Shown here: piece after piece, positions 16,126 to 24,944 of the stretch
Layout: the number at the start of each line of letters is the position of its first letter
How positions within the stretch are numbered: position 1 is the stretch's first letter
Assembly (NCBI RefSeq): GCF_014873145.1
Contig: NZ_JADBEK010000001.1
Coordinates: 12,896,001-12,960,000 of the forward strand
DNA length: 64,000 nt
Direction: 5' to 3'
Source: Nonomuraea angiospora
Lineage (GTDB): Bacteria > Actinomycetota > Actinomycetes > Streptosporangiales > Streptosporangiaceae
Program-made: the position numbers and the translations under genes
The notes under the pieces: generated by a model
Database searches by the model: none
Seen by the model: only the letters and a program-made list of their open reading frames with translations
What the model was told of the DNA's origin: nothing

Positions 16126-16962
16126 TCAGTAGCGCTCCAGCGCCGGGGCCTGCGGGAGGGTGAAGCCGGAGGCGCCGACGCTGGCCTGCAGCGCCTTCGT
16201 CCAGCTGCCGTCGGAGAACATCTTCTCCAGCGCGTCGTTGACCGCCTTGCGCCCGGTCGTGTCGTCCTTCTTCAGCCCGATGCCGTACTTCTCGGTGCTG
16301 AACGTCTTGCCGACCACCTTGAGCTTGCCGCCGTACTGGGCGGCGTAGCCGGCGAGGATGACGTTGTCGGTGGTGAGCGCGTCGAGCTGGCCGCCGAGGA
16401 CGCGGTCCACGCACGCCGAGTACGTCCGCTCCTCCTGCAGCTGCACCTCCTTGGCGTACTCCGCCTTGACCTTCTGCGCCGGGGTCGAGCCGGCGACCGA
16501 GCAGAGCTTCTTGCCGTTCAGCGTCTCGGGCCCGGTCAGCGCGGTGTCGTCGGCCCTGACCAGCAGGTCCTGCCCGGCCACGAAGTACGGCCCGGCGAAG
16601 GACACCTTCTGCTTCCTGGCGTCGGTGATCGAGTACGTCGCCACCACCATGTCCACCTGGCCCTGCTCGATGAACGCCTCGCGGTTGGCCGACACGGTCT
16701 CCTTGAACGTGATGTCCTTGGCCTCGACGCCGAGCTGCTTGGCCACGTACTTGGCGACCTCGATGTCGAAGCCGGCGAAACTGCCGTCGGGCGTGCGCAG
16801 GCCGAGCCCCGGCTGGTCGGCCTTGACGCCGATGACCAGCTTCTTGTCGTTCTTGGCCTTGTCGACGATGGAGGCGTTGGTGGCCTCGGCGCTGCCGCAG
16901 GCCGTGGCGGTGGTGGCGAGCGCGACCACTGCGAAGGTCGCGTAAAGGGACCTGCCGAACAT
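16126..16962 (-). CDS. gluB: Glutamate-binding lipoprotein of the ABC importer
   Basis: This 278-residue family 3 solute-binding protein captures the amino acid outside the membrane. The signal peptide ends in a lipobox with Cys22 (TTATACGSA). Family 3 landmarks are GFDIEVAKYVAKQLG, EGQVDMVVATYSITDARK-type sequence (here EQGQVDMVVATYSIT) and SFAGPYFVAGQDLLV. AAGGAG precedes the ATG, 11 bases after the gluA stop. A second, related binding protein is encoded at 17831-18658 beside the two-component genes. Confidence 0.88.
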   Translation of the reverse strand: MFGRSLYATFAVVALATTATACGSAEATNASIVDKAKNDKKLVIGVKADQPGLGLRTPDGSFAGFDIEVAKYVAKQLGVEAKDITFKETVSANREAFIEQGQVDMVVATYSITDARKQKVSFAGPYFVAGQDLLVRADDTALTGPETLNGKKLCSVAGSTPAQKVKAEYAKEVQLQEERTYSACVDRVLGGQLDALTTDNVILAGYAAQYGGKLKVVGKTFSTEKYGIGLKKDDTTGRKAVNDALEKMFSDGSWTKALQASVGASGFTLPQAPALERY

Positions 16963-16973
16963 ATGACGGCTCC

Positions 16974-17717
16974 TTAGTGAGTGAGGATCTTGGCGAGGAA
17001 GGACTGGGCGCGCTCGCTGTTCGGGGCTCCGAAGAACGCGTCGGGGGTGTTCTGCTCGACGATCTCGCCCTCGGCCATGAAGACGACCCGGTCGGCCGCC
17101 CGCCGGGCGAAGCCCATCTCGTGGGTGACGACCACCATGGTCATGCCCTCGCGGGCCAGCGAGGTCATGACGTCGAGCACCTCGTTGACCATCTCGGGGT
17201 CGAGCGCCGAGGTGGGCTCGTCGAACAGGATCGCCTTGGGGTCCATGGCCAGCGCTCGGGCGATGGCCACCCGCTGCTGCTGCCCGCCGGAGAGCTGGGC
17301 GGGGAACTTGGCGGCCTGGCCGCCGATGCCGACCCGGTCGAGCAGTTCCTGGGCCTTGCGCACGGCCTCCGCCTTCGGCCGCTTCAGCACGTGGACCTGC
17401 CCGAGGACGACGTTGTCCAGGACGGTCTTGTGCGCGAAGAGGTTGAAGGACTGGAACACCATGCCCACCTCGGCCCGGAGTTTGGCCAGCGCCTTGCCCT
17501 CGGCGGGCAGCGGCGTACCGTCCAGGGTGATCGTGCCGGAGTCGATCGTCTCCAGGCGGTTGATCGCCCGGCAGAGGGTCGACTTCCCGGCGCCGGACGG
17601 GCCGATGATCACGACGACCTCGCCCTGCCTGACTTTCAGGTTGACGTCCCTGAGCACATGGTGGTCGCCGTAGCGCTTGTTGACCTGGTCCAGGACGATC
17701 AGGTCGGCCTCGGTCAT
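16974..17717 (-). CDS. gluA: Amino acid ABC transporter ATP-binding protein
   Basis: This 247-residue ATPase drives the GluBCD importer. Walker A is GPSGAGKST, the Q-loop is [17 protein letters not shown], the signature is [15 protein letters not shown], Walker B is [16 protein letters not shown] and the switch His is in [17 protein letters not shown] lies eight bases before the ATG. It is the first gene of the operon; its upstream region carries the 15-bp box shared with the two-component promoter region and a 21-bp palindrome, which suggests control by the nearby regulator. Confidence 0.93.
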   Translation of the reverse strand: MTEADLIVLDQVNKRYGDHHVLRDVNLKVRQGEVVVIIGPSGAGKSTLCRAINRLETIDSGTITLDGTPLPAEGKALAKLRAEVGMVFQSFNLFAHKTVLDNVVLGQVHVLKRPKAEAVRKAQELLDRVGIGGQAAKFPAQLSGGQQQRVAIARALAMDPKAILFDEPTSALDPEMVNEVLDVMTSLAREGMTMVVVTHEMGFARRAADRVVFMAEGEIVEQNTPDAFFGAPNSERAQSFLAKILTH

Positions 17718-17786
17718 GCGTCACGCTCCTTGTCTCGGTCAGCGATGGCGTAACCGTAGGAGCCGTATGTGTCACCGAAAGGCTTG

Positions 17787-17801
17787 TGCGCGTTCTGCTC
17801 A
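17787..17801 (-). promoter_or_regulatory. 15-bp box upstream of gluABCD, identical to one at 19418
   Basis: TGCGCGTTCTGCTCA (plus-strand reading) occurs here, about 70 bases before gluA, and again at 19418-19432 between the response regulator and the hybrid kinase. A TACGGT-type -10 for gluA (plus-strand 17753-17758) would put the box near -48, suiting an activator. Binding by the CitB-like regulator is inferred. Confidence 0.6.
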
Positions 17802-17806
17802 GGGAT

Positions 17807-17827
17807 TGATCGATCTGAGATCGATCA
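17807..17827. promoter_or_regulatory. 21-bp palindrome, operator or short terminator
   Basis: TGATCGATCT, a central G, and its exact complement lie just after the second binding-protein gene (stop 17831) and upstream of the shared box and gluA. It could be an operator for gluABCD or a weak terminator for the upstream leftward unit; the sequence does not decide. Confidence 0.5.
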
Positions 17828-17830
17828 GGG

Positions 17831-18658
17831 TCAGGGGGTGGCGGGCCTGGAGGAGTCGGACGTCACGCCGGACACGCCGATGGTGTCCTTGTAGGCGCGG
17901 TCCCACTGCCCGTCGCGCAGCCAGCGGGCGATCAGCCCGTTGAGGTAGTCGCGGAAGACGGTGTCCTCCTTGCGCACCCCCATGCCGTACGGCTCGCGCC
18001 CGAAGGGCTTGAGCACCAGCCGGAACATGTCCGGATGCTGGTCGAGCAGGCCGAGCAGGATCGTGTCGTCGGTGCTGATGGCGTCGACCCGCCCGTTCGT
18101 GAGCGCGGGCACGCAGATGCTGTAGGCGTCGACGATCTCCAGGGTGGCGCGGGGCACCAGGGAACGCAGCCGGTCGACGGACGTCGAGCCCGTGGCGGTG
18201 CAGACGGTCTTGCCGCTGAGGTCCGACACGTCCTGGATGGTGGTGTCGGCGATCCTGACCAGCAGGTCCTGCCCGGCGTAGTAGTACGGGTCGGTGAAGG
18301 CGACGAGCCGCGCGCGGGCCGGAGTGATCGAGTACGTGGCGATGACGAGATCCACCACGCCCTGCGAGATGAAGTTCTCCCGCTCGCGCGAGACGGTCTC
18401 GACGAAGCGGATGTTGCGCTCGCTGCCGGTGAGGTCCTTCGCGATGAGCCTGGCGATCTCGGCGTCGAAGCCGGTGATCCGCCCGCCGGTGGGGTCCTTG
18501 TAGCCGAACATCGGCTGGTCGAACTTGGTGCCCACGACGAGGACGCCCCGCTCCCTGATCCGCGCCATCGTGGAGCCCTCGGGGAAGGGGTTGTCGCTCC
18601 CGCATCCGGCGGCGGCCAGGCAGAGCAGGACGGCGAGCAGCGCCCTGAGCCCTCTCAT
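17831..18658 (-). CDS. Second glutamate-type binding lipoprotein, coupled to a response regulator gene
   Basis: This is a 275-residue family 3 solute-binding protein with a lipobox at LAAAGCGSD. Landmarks are FDAEIARLIAKDL, QGVVDLVIATYSIT and TDPYYYAGQDLLVRI. It is clearly related to GluB but is encoded in the regulator's unit: its ATG overlaps the regulator stop by four bases. It may give the GluCD importer a second ligand or present ligand to the divergently encoded kinase; both are inference. About 90 bases separate it from gluA, so read-through is possible. Confidence 0.86.
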   Translation of the reverse strand: MRGLRALLAVLLCLAAAGCGSDNPFPEGSTMARIRERGVLVVGTKFDQPMFGYKDPTGGRITGFDAEIARLIAKDLTGSERNIRFVETVSRERENFISQGVVDLVIATYSITPARARLVAFTDPYYYAGQDLLVRIADTTIQDVSDLSGKTVCTATGSTSVDRLRSLVPRATLEIVDAYSICVPALTNGRVDAISTDDTILLGLLDQHPDMFRLVLKPFGREPYGMGVRKEDTVFRDYLNGLIARWLRDGQWDRAYKDTIGVSGVTSDSSRPATP

Positions 18659-19341
18659 CGCACTCGATAACGGTGCTGGGGGCGCCCGGTCGGCCCGTAC
18701 TTCGGCCGGCCTTCGAGCAGCCCGCGATCGGCCAGATGCTCCAGGTAGCGGCGGGCGGTGGCGCGGCTGACGCCGATCATCCCGGCCAGCTCGTGCGCCG
18801 ACACGTCCTCCGGGACGGCGGCCAGCGCGTCCAGCACGGCCTGCTCGGTCGCCGCCGAGATGCTCTTCGGCCGGACGCCCTGGTCGAGGTGGAGCGTGCG
18901 GAAGATGCGGTCGATCTCCTGCTGCTCGGCGAACCGGTCGCCCGACTCCAGCTGCTCGGCCGTGGCCGCGTAGCGCAGCAGCGTCTGTTCGAGCGTGCCC
19001 GCCCTGGTCGGCTTGACCAGGTAGTAGAGGGCGCCGCGCTGCATGGCGGCGCGTACCGTGGCCGACTCCTTGCGCCCGGAGATCACGATGATGTCGATGG
19101 GCGGCTGCTCGGGCCGCCGCAGCCGGTGCGCCACCTCCAGCCCCGGCAGGTCGGGCAGGTGCAGGTCCAGCAGCACCAGCCGGGGCGCGAAGCGGCCGGC
19201 GGCGGCGAGCGCCGCCTGCCCGGTGTGCGCGATCCCGACCACCCTGAACCCGAGTACTCTGTTCACCTGCGCGTGCAGGGCCGCCGTGACGACCGGGTCG
19301 TCGTCCACGATGAGAACGGTGATGTCCCGTGGCTCAGGCAC
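18655..19341 (-). CDS. CitB/DpiA-family response regulator
   Basis: This is a two-domain regulator (228 residues). The receiver has the acidic triplet VDDDPVV, the phosphorylation Asp in LVLLDLHLPDLPG (residue 59 from this start) and the conserved lysine in YLVKPTR. The C-terminus ends in a helix-turn-helix (SAHELAGMIGVSRATARRYLEH) followed by a basic tail, as in CitB/DcuR/DpiA proteins that control organic acid or amino acid uptake. I chose the GTG at 19341, five bases after GAGGAG; the GTG at 19347 touches that site. It overlaps the second binding protein by four bases and diverges from the hybrid kinase at 19504, its likely partner. Confidence 0.9.
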   Translation of the reverse strand: MPEPRDITVLIVDDDPVVTAALHAQVNRVLGFRVVGIAHTGQAALAAAGRFAPRLVLLDLHLPDLPGLEVAHRLRRPEQPPIDIIVISGRKESATVRAAMQRGALYYLVKPTRAGTLEQTLLRYAATAEQLESGDRFAEQQEIDRIFRTLHLDQGVRPKSISAATEQAVLDALAAVPEDVSAHELAGMIGVSRATARRYLEHLADRGLLEGRPKYGPTGRPQHRYRVR

Positions 19342-19417
19342 CGCCACTCCTCGTCCAGGTGCAGTTTTTACAAATCAGAGTGAGCTTAGGCAGGTTTTGT
19401 TACAAACGCTCAAGTTT

Positions 19418-19432
19418 TGCGCGTTCTGCTCA
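19418..19432. promoter_or_regulatory. 15-bp box in the regulator/kinase intergenic region, identical to one at 17787
   Basis: TGCGCGTTCTGCTCA lies between the divergent response regulator and kinase genes. Upstream, ACAAA occurs twice, within TTTACAAA and GTTACAAA. The shared box suggests the regulator controls its own region and gluABCD. Confidence 0.6.
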
Positions 19433-19503
19433 CCATGATCCGCCGCCGATGCCCTCTTCCTCTTAATCTGTAGCCGAACAGACAGGGGGGAGGACGGACG
19501 CCG

Positions 19504-22323
19504 GTGAGATGGGTGCTCGCGGTGACTGCCCTGTGGACGTTGCTCGGCCTGCTGCCCCTGGCGCTGCTGACCTCCTCCAGTATCTCCCTGTCGGAGAACG
19601 CCGTGCGCGACGAGGTCGACGACCGGGTCAGGCTCACCGCCTCGGTGAGCCGGGTCGTGGTCGAGCAGCAGATGGGCTCCCTGGCGCAGGTCGTCACCGC
19701 GTTCGCGCAGCGGCCCGGCGTGCGCGACACGGTGGAGCGCGCCACCCCCGAGGCCATGCGCGCGCACCTCGGGGAGCTCAAGGAACTGCGTGACGGCATC
19801 AGCGGGCTGATCCTGGTCTCGTCGGACGGCCGCATGCTCGGCGCGGAGCCGAAGACCGTGCTGCCCCAGGACCTCACCGCCACCGACTGGTACCGCGCCG
19901 TGCGCGACCGGCGGGCGGCCCACATCTCCCAGGCGTACACGCCCACGATGATCGACGTGTCCAGGGCGGTCGCGGTGGCCGCGCCGATCCCCAGCGCCGA
20001 CGGCAAGCGCATGCTCGGCATCCTCGCCGTCGTCTACAGCCTGGACGCCATCCAGGAATTCGCCAAGGAGGCCGCCGAGGCCCAGGACATCAGGCTGCTG
20101 ATCACCGACCGGGCGGGCGTGCTCGTGGCCGACCCCGGCAGGAAGCTGCTCGCGCTCACCTCCCTGCGCGAGGACCCCCGGGTGGACGCCGCGCTCGCCG
20201 GGCGCACCTGGAACGGCATGTTCAGCGGCGTCGACGGCACGGTGCTGTCGGCGTCCGAGCCGATCCCGGGCATCGGCTGGACGGTCACCGCCGAGGTGTC
20301 CGCCGCCGAGGCGCTGGCCTCGGCCGAGCGGCTCAGGGCGAACGTCATGACCGTCGCGGCCCTGCTGGCCCTGCTCATCCTCATCGGCCTGGGCCTGCAG
20401 ATCCACACCACGCGTGGCCGCCGCCGCGCGCAGGCCACGCTGGCCAGGTACGCGGCCGAGCTGGCCGCCGCCAGGGACGAGGCGGTCAGCGCCTCCAGCG
20501 CCAAGTCCGAGTTCCTGGCCAAGATCAGCCACGAGATCCGCACCCCGATCAACGGCGTGCTCGGCATGAACTCCCTGCTCATGGGCACCCGGCTGGACGA
20601 CGAGCAGCGCCACTACGCGACCACGGCCCAGGAGTCGGCCCAGAACGTGCTGCGCCTGCTCGACGACTTCCTCGACCTGTCCAGGATCGAGGCGGGCCAC
20701 CTCCAGGTCGACGCCGTGCCGTTCGACCTGCCGCGGTTGTGCGACGAGGTGGTCGCGCCGTTCGCGCCGCACGCGTACGAGCAGGGGCTCTGGCTCACGT
20801 TGCGGCTCGACGACGGCGTGCCCCGGCAGGTGACGGGCGATCCGGCGCGGCTGCGCCAGATCCTGACGAACCTGGTGGGCAACGCGCTGAAGTTCACCGT
20901 CCAGGGCGGGGTGGACCTGCACGTCGCCCTTGAGGAGGGCGAGCCCGGGGACGCGCGGGCGGTGCTCAGGTTCTCGGTCGCCGACACCGGGATCGGGGTG
21001 GGGCCCGACGACCGGGAGCGGGTGTTCGGGGTCTTCCGGCAGGTCGACTCGCCGATCACGCGCAGGACCGGCGGGAGCGGCCTGGGGCTGGCCATCGGCC
21101 GGCAGCTCACCGAGCTCATGGGCGGGGAGATCGGGCTCGACAGCGTGGAGGGCGTGGGCAGCCGGTTCTGGGTGCGCCTGCCGGTCGACGTGCTGACCTG
21201 GTCGGAGCCGTCGGTCGAGGCCCTGCAGGGCAGGCGCGCGCTCGTCGCCGACCCGCGGCCCGAGGACCGCGCGCTGGCCGTGCGGTTCCTGGCGGGCGCC
21301 GGGCTCGACGTGGAGGAGAGCACGGACTCCACCCTGGAGCTGCTGCGGGCCGCGGCGGCGGGCGGGCGGCCGTACGAGCTCGCGGTCGTCGCCCTCGACC
21401 TCGGCACCGACGCCGAGTCGACCGCGCACGTGATCCTCACGGATCCGCTGCTCCAGGCCACCAGCGTGGTCGTGGTCGTCACCCCCGGGCGGTCGGGCTT
21501 CGCCTGGCCCGGCGCCGTGGGGGAGCGGGCCGTGCAGTCGATCACCCGGCCGCTGAGCCGCCGCCGCCTGCTGGCCGCCGTGGAGAACGCCCTGGTCACC
21601 GCCGAGTGCCCCGGCGAGCCGCGCGAAGGCGTGGAGCTCGCGGGCCTGGACGGCGGCGCGCGGATCCTGGTGGCGGAGGACGACGAGGTCAGCCGCCAGG
21701 TCGCGATGCTCGTGCTGCGCCAGGCCGGGCACGAGGTCGAGGTGGTGGACGACGGCGAGCAGGCCGTGCGCGCCGTGCTGGCCGGGGCCTACGACCTGGT
21801 GTTCATGGACTGCCAGCTGCCCGTGCTCGACGGGCTGGCCGCGACCGAGGAGATCAGGCGGCGCGAGGACGCGCACACCCCGATCATCGCGATGACCGCG
21901 GCGGCGATGCCGGACGACCGGATCCGCTGCCTGGCGGCCGGGATGGACGACCACCTGGCCAAGCCGGTGGACTGGTCGCGCGTGCTCGCCATGATCCCGG
22001 AGTGGGCCGCCTACTCCGGGCTCCCGCCCGAGCTGGTGGGCCTGTCGCCGGAGGCGCTCGCCGACGTGGCGGAGGCGTACCTGGCGACCGCGACGCGGAC
22101 GTACGAGGAGCTGCGGCTGGCGGCGCGGACCGGTGACGTGGCGGAGGTGGCCGCGCTGGCCCACCGGCTCAAGGGCAGCTGCGCGACCGTCGGGGCGGCC
22201 CGCGAGGCGGAGTTGTGCCGGCGCGTCGAGGATCGGGCGCGTACGGGCACCGTCGACAGCGAGCCGCTCGACGAGCTGGGCGAGCTGCTCAAAGTGGCGC
22301 CGGCGTGGATGAACAATCCGTAG
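19504..22323 (+). CDS. Hybrid sensor kinase: extracellular sensor, HisKA, HATPase, two receivers, HPt
   Basis: This is a 939-residue phosphorelay kinase. Residues about 5-25 and 285-300 are membrane segments that bracket a dCache-like extracellular sensor ([32 protein letters not shown]). HisKA has His343 in [15 protein letters not shown]; HATPase_c has [10 protein letters not shown] and [11 protein letters not shown] degenerate receiver (about 575-690) has Arg where the conserved Lys is expected (SITRPLSRR). A second receiver is complete, with Asp769 in [13 protein letters not shown], and the HPt domain has His887 in [13 protein letters not shown]. The start is a GTG about ten bases after GGAGG. 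The HPt domain probably passes phosphate to the divergent CitB-like regulator. Hybrid kinases of this tripartite type are uncommon in actinomycetes. Confidence 0.92.
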   Translation: MRWVLAVTALWTLLGLLPLALLTSSSISLSENAVRDEVDDRVRLTASVSRVVVEQQMGSLAQVVTAFAQRPGVRDTVERATPEAMRAHLGELKELRDGISGLILVSSDGRMLGAEPKTVLPQDLTATDWYRAVRDRRAAHISQAYTPTMIDVSRAVAVAAPIPSADGKRMLGILAVVYSLDAIQEFAKEAAEAQDIRLLITDRAGVLVADPGRKLLALTSLREDPRVDAALAGRTWNGMFSGVDGTVLSASEPIPGIGWTVTAEVSAAEALASAERLRANVMTVAALLALLILIGLGLQIHTTRGRRRAQATLARYAAELAAARDEAVSASSAKSEFLAKISHEIRTPINGVLGMNSLLMGTRLDDEQRHYATTAQESAQNVLRLLDDFLDLSRIEAGHLQVDAVPFDLPRLCDEVVAPFAPHAYEQGLWLTLRLDDGVPRQVTGDPARLRQILTNLVGNALKFTVQGGVDLHVALEEGEPGDARAVLRFSVADTGIGVGPDDRERVFGVFRQVDSPITRRTGGSGLGLAIGRQLTELMGGEIGLDSVEGVGSRFWVRLPVDVLTWSEPSVEALQGRRALVADPRPEDRALAVRFLAGAGLDVEESTDSTLELLRAAAAGGRPYELAVVALDLGTDAESTAHVILTDPLLQATSVVVVVTPGRSGFAWPGAVGERAVQSITRPLSRRRLLAAVENALVTAECPGEPREGVELAGLDGGARILVAEDDEVSRQVAMLVLRQAGHEVEVVDDGEQAVRAVLAGAYDLVFMDCQLPVLDGLAATEEIRRREDAHTPIIAMTAAAMPDDRIRCLAAGMDDHLAKPVDWSRVLAMIPEWAAYSGLPPELVGLSPEALADVAEAYLATATRTYEELRLAARTGDVAEVAALAHRLKGSCATVGAAREAELCRRVEDRARTGTVDSEPLDELGELLKVAPAWMNNP

Positions 22324-22346
22324 CCACTTGTTAACATCTGGGAAAT

Positions 22347-22375
22347 TTGTCAACGTTAGTGTCGCATGTTACTCG
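22347..22375 (+). promoter_or_regulatory. Possible promoter of the Pro-rich cassette
   Basis: TTGTCA (22347-22352), a 17-base spacer and TACTCG (22370-22375) lie in an unusually AT-rich gap before the gene at 22406. The -35 is good and the -10 imperfect. Confidence 0.35.
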
Positions 22376-22405
22376 TCGTGTTTGTTTGTAGTGATTGGAG
22401 GGTTG

Positions 22406-23155
22406 ATGGCTGATTCGTCTGGTGAGCCGGGTCCAACGACCACCCCCAGCCCGACGTCCTCCCCGACGCCGACCGCGTCCCCGACCGCGTCCCCAACCGC
22501 GTCCCCGACGGGCACCCCGTCCCCGACCGGCACCGCGTCCCCGACCGGCACCCCGTCCCCCACCGGCACCCCGGCTCCCACGCCCACGGGGTCACCGAGC
22601 CCGACGCCGTCCCCCACGGGCACCCCGAAGCCGACCCCGGCTCCTTCGGGCACGCCCACCCCCGGGCCGACCCCCACCCCCACGCCCACCTGGGTGCCCG
22701 TTCCGGCGCCCACCTGGTCGGCCACCCCTCCGGCGCAGGAGCCCTCCCCGCGCCCGGCCCCCACCCAGGAGCCGGTCCAGCCGCCGAACGCCCCCAGCGG
22801 CGGCCTGGAGATCCACTGGACCTCGATCCGCCGCCTGGCCAAGCTCTTCGACAAGACCGGCGACGACGTCGTGGCGCTGCACCGCGGCTCCACCTCGCTG
22901 GCCACCACCTCCGACCTGGTCGGCGGCGACGAGGACGGCCGCGCGTTCGCCGAGTGGTACAGCGACGGCTACGACTCGCTCACCGAGGCGATGCGGGGCA
23001 TCGCCGACAAGAACTTCAGCTCGGCGGGGAACTTCCGCGACTTCGAGAAGTTCTGGGACTTCCTGGAGCAGCAGATCATCAGCACGCTGCCCAAGATCCC
23101 CGACCTTCCCGCGCCGCCGATCCCGCAGGCCCCGCCGCGCAAGGAAGGCGCCTGA
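22406..23155 (+). CDS. Pro/Thr/Ser-rich protein with a WXG100-like helical domain
   Basis: The 249-residue product starts at an ATG four bases after GGAGG. Residues about 10-135 are a disordered tract of PT, SPT and GTP repeats. The rest is helical and resembles ESX/WXG100-type proteins: [20 protein letters not shown], then [20 protein letters not shown] and [20 protein letters not shown]. No signal peptide is seen, which fits type VII export, but the family call is by eye. It overlaps the next gene by one base and sits in a three-gene cassette whose last member is YbaB-like. No EccC or other secretion component is in the window. Confidence 0.75.
   Translation: MADSSGEPGPTTTPSPTSSPTPTASPTASPTASPTGTPSPTGTASPTGTPSPTGTPAPTPTGSPSPTPSPTGTPKPTPAPSGTPTPGPTPTPTPTWVPVPAPTWSATPPAQEPSPRPAPTQEPVQPPNAPSGGLEIHWTSIRRLAKLFDKTGDDVVALHRGSTSLATTSDLVGGDEDGRAFAEWYSDGYDSLTEAMRGIADKNFSSAGNFRDFEKFWDFLEQQIISTLPKIPDLPAPPIPQAPPRKEGA
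22465..22580 (+). repeat. In-frame short tandem repeats coding the Pro/Thr tract
   Basis: Copies of GCGTCCCCGACC (12 bases) and then of an 18-base CGTCCCCGACCGGCACC-type unit follow each other inside the gene at 22406. All units are multiples of three, so the frame is kept; copy number may vary between strains. Confidence 0.7.
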
Positions 23156-24033
23156 TGTTCGACCCCTTCCAGGCGCTGGCCTGGTTCGCCGACGTGCACG
23201 TGCCGGTGGCCGACGTGAGCAACCTGCGGGACCGTGCCAAGGCGCTGCGCGCGCTGGCCGAGTCCATCGGGAAGGTCGCCCACAAGACCGACGCCGGTGT
23301 CGCCGAGGCGCGCAGGGCGAACGACAGCCGCATCGTGGACCGCTTCGCCGACGTGTGGCCGAAGGAGCTCGCCCCCCGCTACGCCGCGCTCCAGGAGGAG
23401 CTGCTGGACCTGGCGGCGGGCTGCGAGGAGTACGCCGACGCCGTGGAGGAGCACCGCGAACAGCTCCGGATCATCGGCACCTACCTCGCCGCCATGGCCT
23501 TCACGATGATGTTCGGCTTCGTCTACCCCGCGGCCAGGGTCGCGGCCGAGAAGGCGTTCAGATGGCTGGTGTCGAGGGCCAAGCTGGAGCGCACGCTCTT
23601 CCAGAAGATCACCAAGATGATCCTGGAGGCGCGGATGGGCAAGCGCCGCGTCGGCAACTACTTCGTCCGCGAGGGGCTCGACGCGCTGGCCGACTCCGTG
23701 CTGTGGACCGCGCTCAAGACCGGCGTGCACGCGGGCAGCTCGGCCGCCACGGGACAGCCGATGGGCAACCTCTGGGAGTACGCGGGCAAGCACTTCGCCG
23801 CCGAGATGGCCTACAACGGCGGCATCAAGGCGCTGAGCGACGTGCGCAGGTTCTTCCCCGCCACGAAGGTCACCGAGACGCTGCTGGGCTCGGACCCCGC
23901 GGGCAAGTTCTTCCGCCGCACGCTCTCGGCCGCCACCATCTACCCCCTGGTCGCCGGTGGGTCGATGTCGGAGCAGGGCGCGCTCCGCTCGGCGCTGGCG
24001 CACGCGCCCAGGGCCTTCATCTTCAAGCGTTGA
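23155..24033 (+). CDS. Helical protein of the WXG100-like cassette, function unknown
   Basis: This 292-residue product is encoded in a unit with the Pro-rich protein; its ATG shares one base with the previous stop and follows AAGGAAGG. The N-terminal 110 residues are alpha-helical with heptad-like spacing (VSNLRDRAKALRALAESIGK, LQEELLDLAAGCEEYADAVE), like the long helical hairpins of type VII substrates. A short hydrophobic stretch (IIGTYLAAMAFTMMFGFVYP) could insert in a membrane, and the C-terminal half is basic and mixed. There are no catalytic motifs I recognise. A type VII-linked effector or toxin-like protein is one possibility, held loosely. Confidence 0.75.
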   Translation: MFDPFQALAWFADVHVPVADVSNLRDRAKALRALAESIGKVAHKTDAGVAEARRANDSRIVDRFADVWPKELAPRYAALQEELLDLAAGCEEYADAVEEHREQLRIIGTYLAAMAFTMMFGFVYPAARVAAEKAFRWLVSRAKLERTLFQKITKMILEARMGKRRVGNYFVREGLDALADSVLWTALKTGVHAGSSAATGQPMGNLWEYAGKHFAAEMAYNGGIKALSDVRRFFPATKVTETLLGSDPAGKFFRRTLSAATIYPLVAGGSMSEQGALRSALAHAPRAFIFKR

Positions 24034-24050
24034 GTGAGTGAGGAACACCG

Positions 24051-24359
24051 ATGACCACACCCCGTACCGGAGACCCGGAGCTGGACCGCGCGCTGGCCGA
24101 GATGGCGGCGCGGACGGCCGAGCTGGAGGAGGTGAGCCGCCTGCTGGAGGAGACCCGGGGGCGTGGCGAGAGCGCCGGCGGGCAGGTCGTCGTCGAGCTC
24201 AAGCCCACCGGCTCGCTGGCCGGGCTGCGCATCGACCCGCGGGCGATGCGGCTGGGCTCGCAGGCGCTGGCGGACGCCATCGTGGAGGCGTTCCGGCGGG
24301 CCGAGGACGACGTGGCCGGACAGTCGTACGACCTGGCGAGGACGGTCTTCGGCACCTGA
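24051..24359 (+). CDS. YbaB/EbfC-like small protein
   Basis: This 102-residue protein starts at the ATG 17 bases after the previous stop. An N-terminal helix (PELDRALAEMAARTAELEEVS) and the middle segment GGQVVVELKPTGSLAGLRIDP, followed by a C-terminal helix (LADAIVEAFRRAEDDV), match the YbaB/EbfC fold of nucleoid-associated proteins. Actinomycetes often carry divergent YbaB-like genes beside WXG100-type genes, which supports reading 22406-24359 as one cassette. Confidence 0.75.
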   Translation: MTTPRTGDPELDRALAEMAARTAELEEVSRLLEETRGRGESAGGQVVVELKPTGSLAGLRIDPRAMRLGSQALADAIVEAFRRAEDDVAGQSYDLARTVFGT

Positions 24360-24444
24360 CCGCCGCGCGTACCTGGCCGCCGCGCGTACCTGACCGCCGC
24401 GCGTACCTGGCCGCCGCGAGCATCTGACCGCCGCGCGCGCCTGG
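24360..24444. repeat. Five 17-bp tandem repeats
   Basis: CCGCCGCGCGTACCTGG and close variants repeat five times (24360, 24377, 24394, 24411, 24428), the last two degenerate, beginning right after the stop codon of the YbaB-like gene. Copies alternate between ending in TGG and TGA. The 17-base period breaks any reading frame. They abut the decayed gene at 24445-24944. Confidence 0.75.
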
Positions 24445-24944
24445 CCGCCGCCGCGCAGGTGTTGGACGCCGCGATCACGGCCCCCGTCTTGCGGATCCAG
24501 CCGGGCCGCTCGTACGATGCCCGGAACGCCCGCTCCACCGCCCGGCGCACCTCGGTGCCGAGCAGCGTGTCCACCAGGTGGCGATCCCGGAACTCCACCT
24601 CCCGCAGCGCCAGGGTGAGGCCGCGGGCGGCGTCGTTGCCCGGCCGCCCGGCGAGCACCGCCGCGCCCGCCTCCCACCGCGCCGCCAGCCGCCGCCGGGC
24701 CACTCCGGAGAAGGGCCCGAGAGCGGCATCGCCGTCGGCGACCTGGTCGCGGAGCTTGCCCGCGCCCAGGGCCAGCGACACCGCCGCCGCCAGCCGCGCC
24801 CCGGACGCCCGCGCGTCCACCACCTCGGCGGCGCGGAACCCGCGTAACGCGCACGGTCAGGCACAGCCCGCACAGGTGCGCCCGCCAGGCCGCACGCAGC
24901 GACGGGCACCCGTGCTCACCACAGGGACGGATGATGCCGAACAT
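24445..24944 (-). pseudogene. Decayed DUF5685-family gene
   Basis: The intact start MFGIIRPCGEHGC (ATG at 24944) and AHLCGLCLTVR are the hallmark beginning of DUF5685 proteins. After this the frame breaks near 24845, and the family sequence resumes in another frame with FRAAEVVDARASGARLAAAV and GAGKLRDQVADGDAALGPFS. A second internal piece is missing before the late block ALREVEFRDRHLVDTLLG. The 3' end runs into the 17-bp repeats. Compared with my memory of the family, one frameshift and two deletions have removed the middle. DUF5685 function is unknown. Confidence 0.7.

Noticed and set aside
19375..22353. A 992-codon open frame antisense to the hybrid kinase
   Set aside because: Its translation is a His/Arg/Gly-rich, low-information sequence with no domain, as expected from the mirror frame of a GC-rich gene; the sense strand carries complete kinase, receiver and HPt motifs.
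22465..22580. The CCGACC-rich repeats as a regulatory or CRISPR-like array
   Set aside because: All units keep the reading frame and code the Pro/Thr tract of a gene with a good start; this is a coding repeat.
24360..24444. The 17-bp tandem repeats as a CRISPR array
   Set aside because: The units are head to tail with no spacers, and no cas genes are near.
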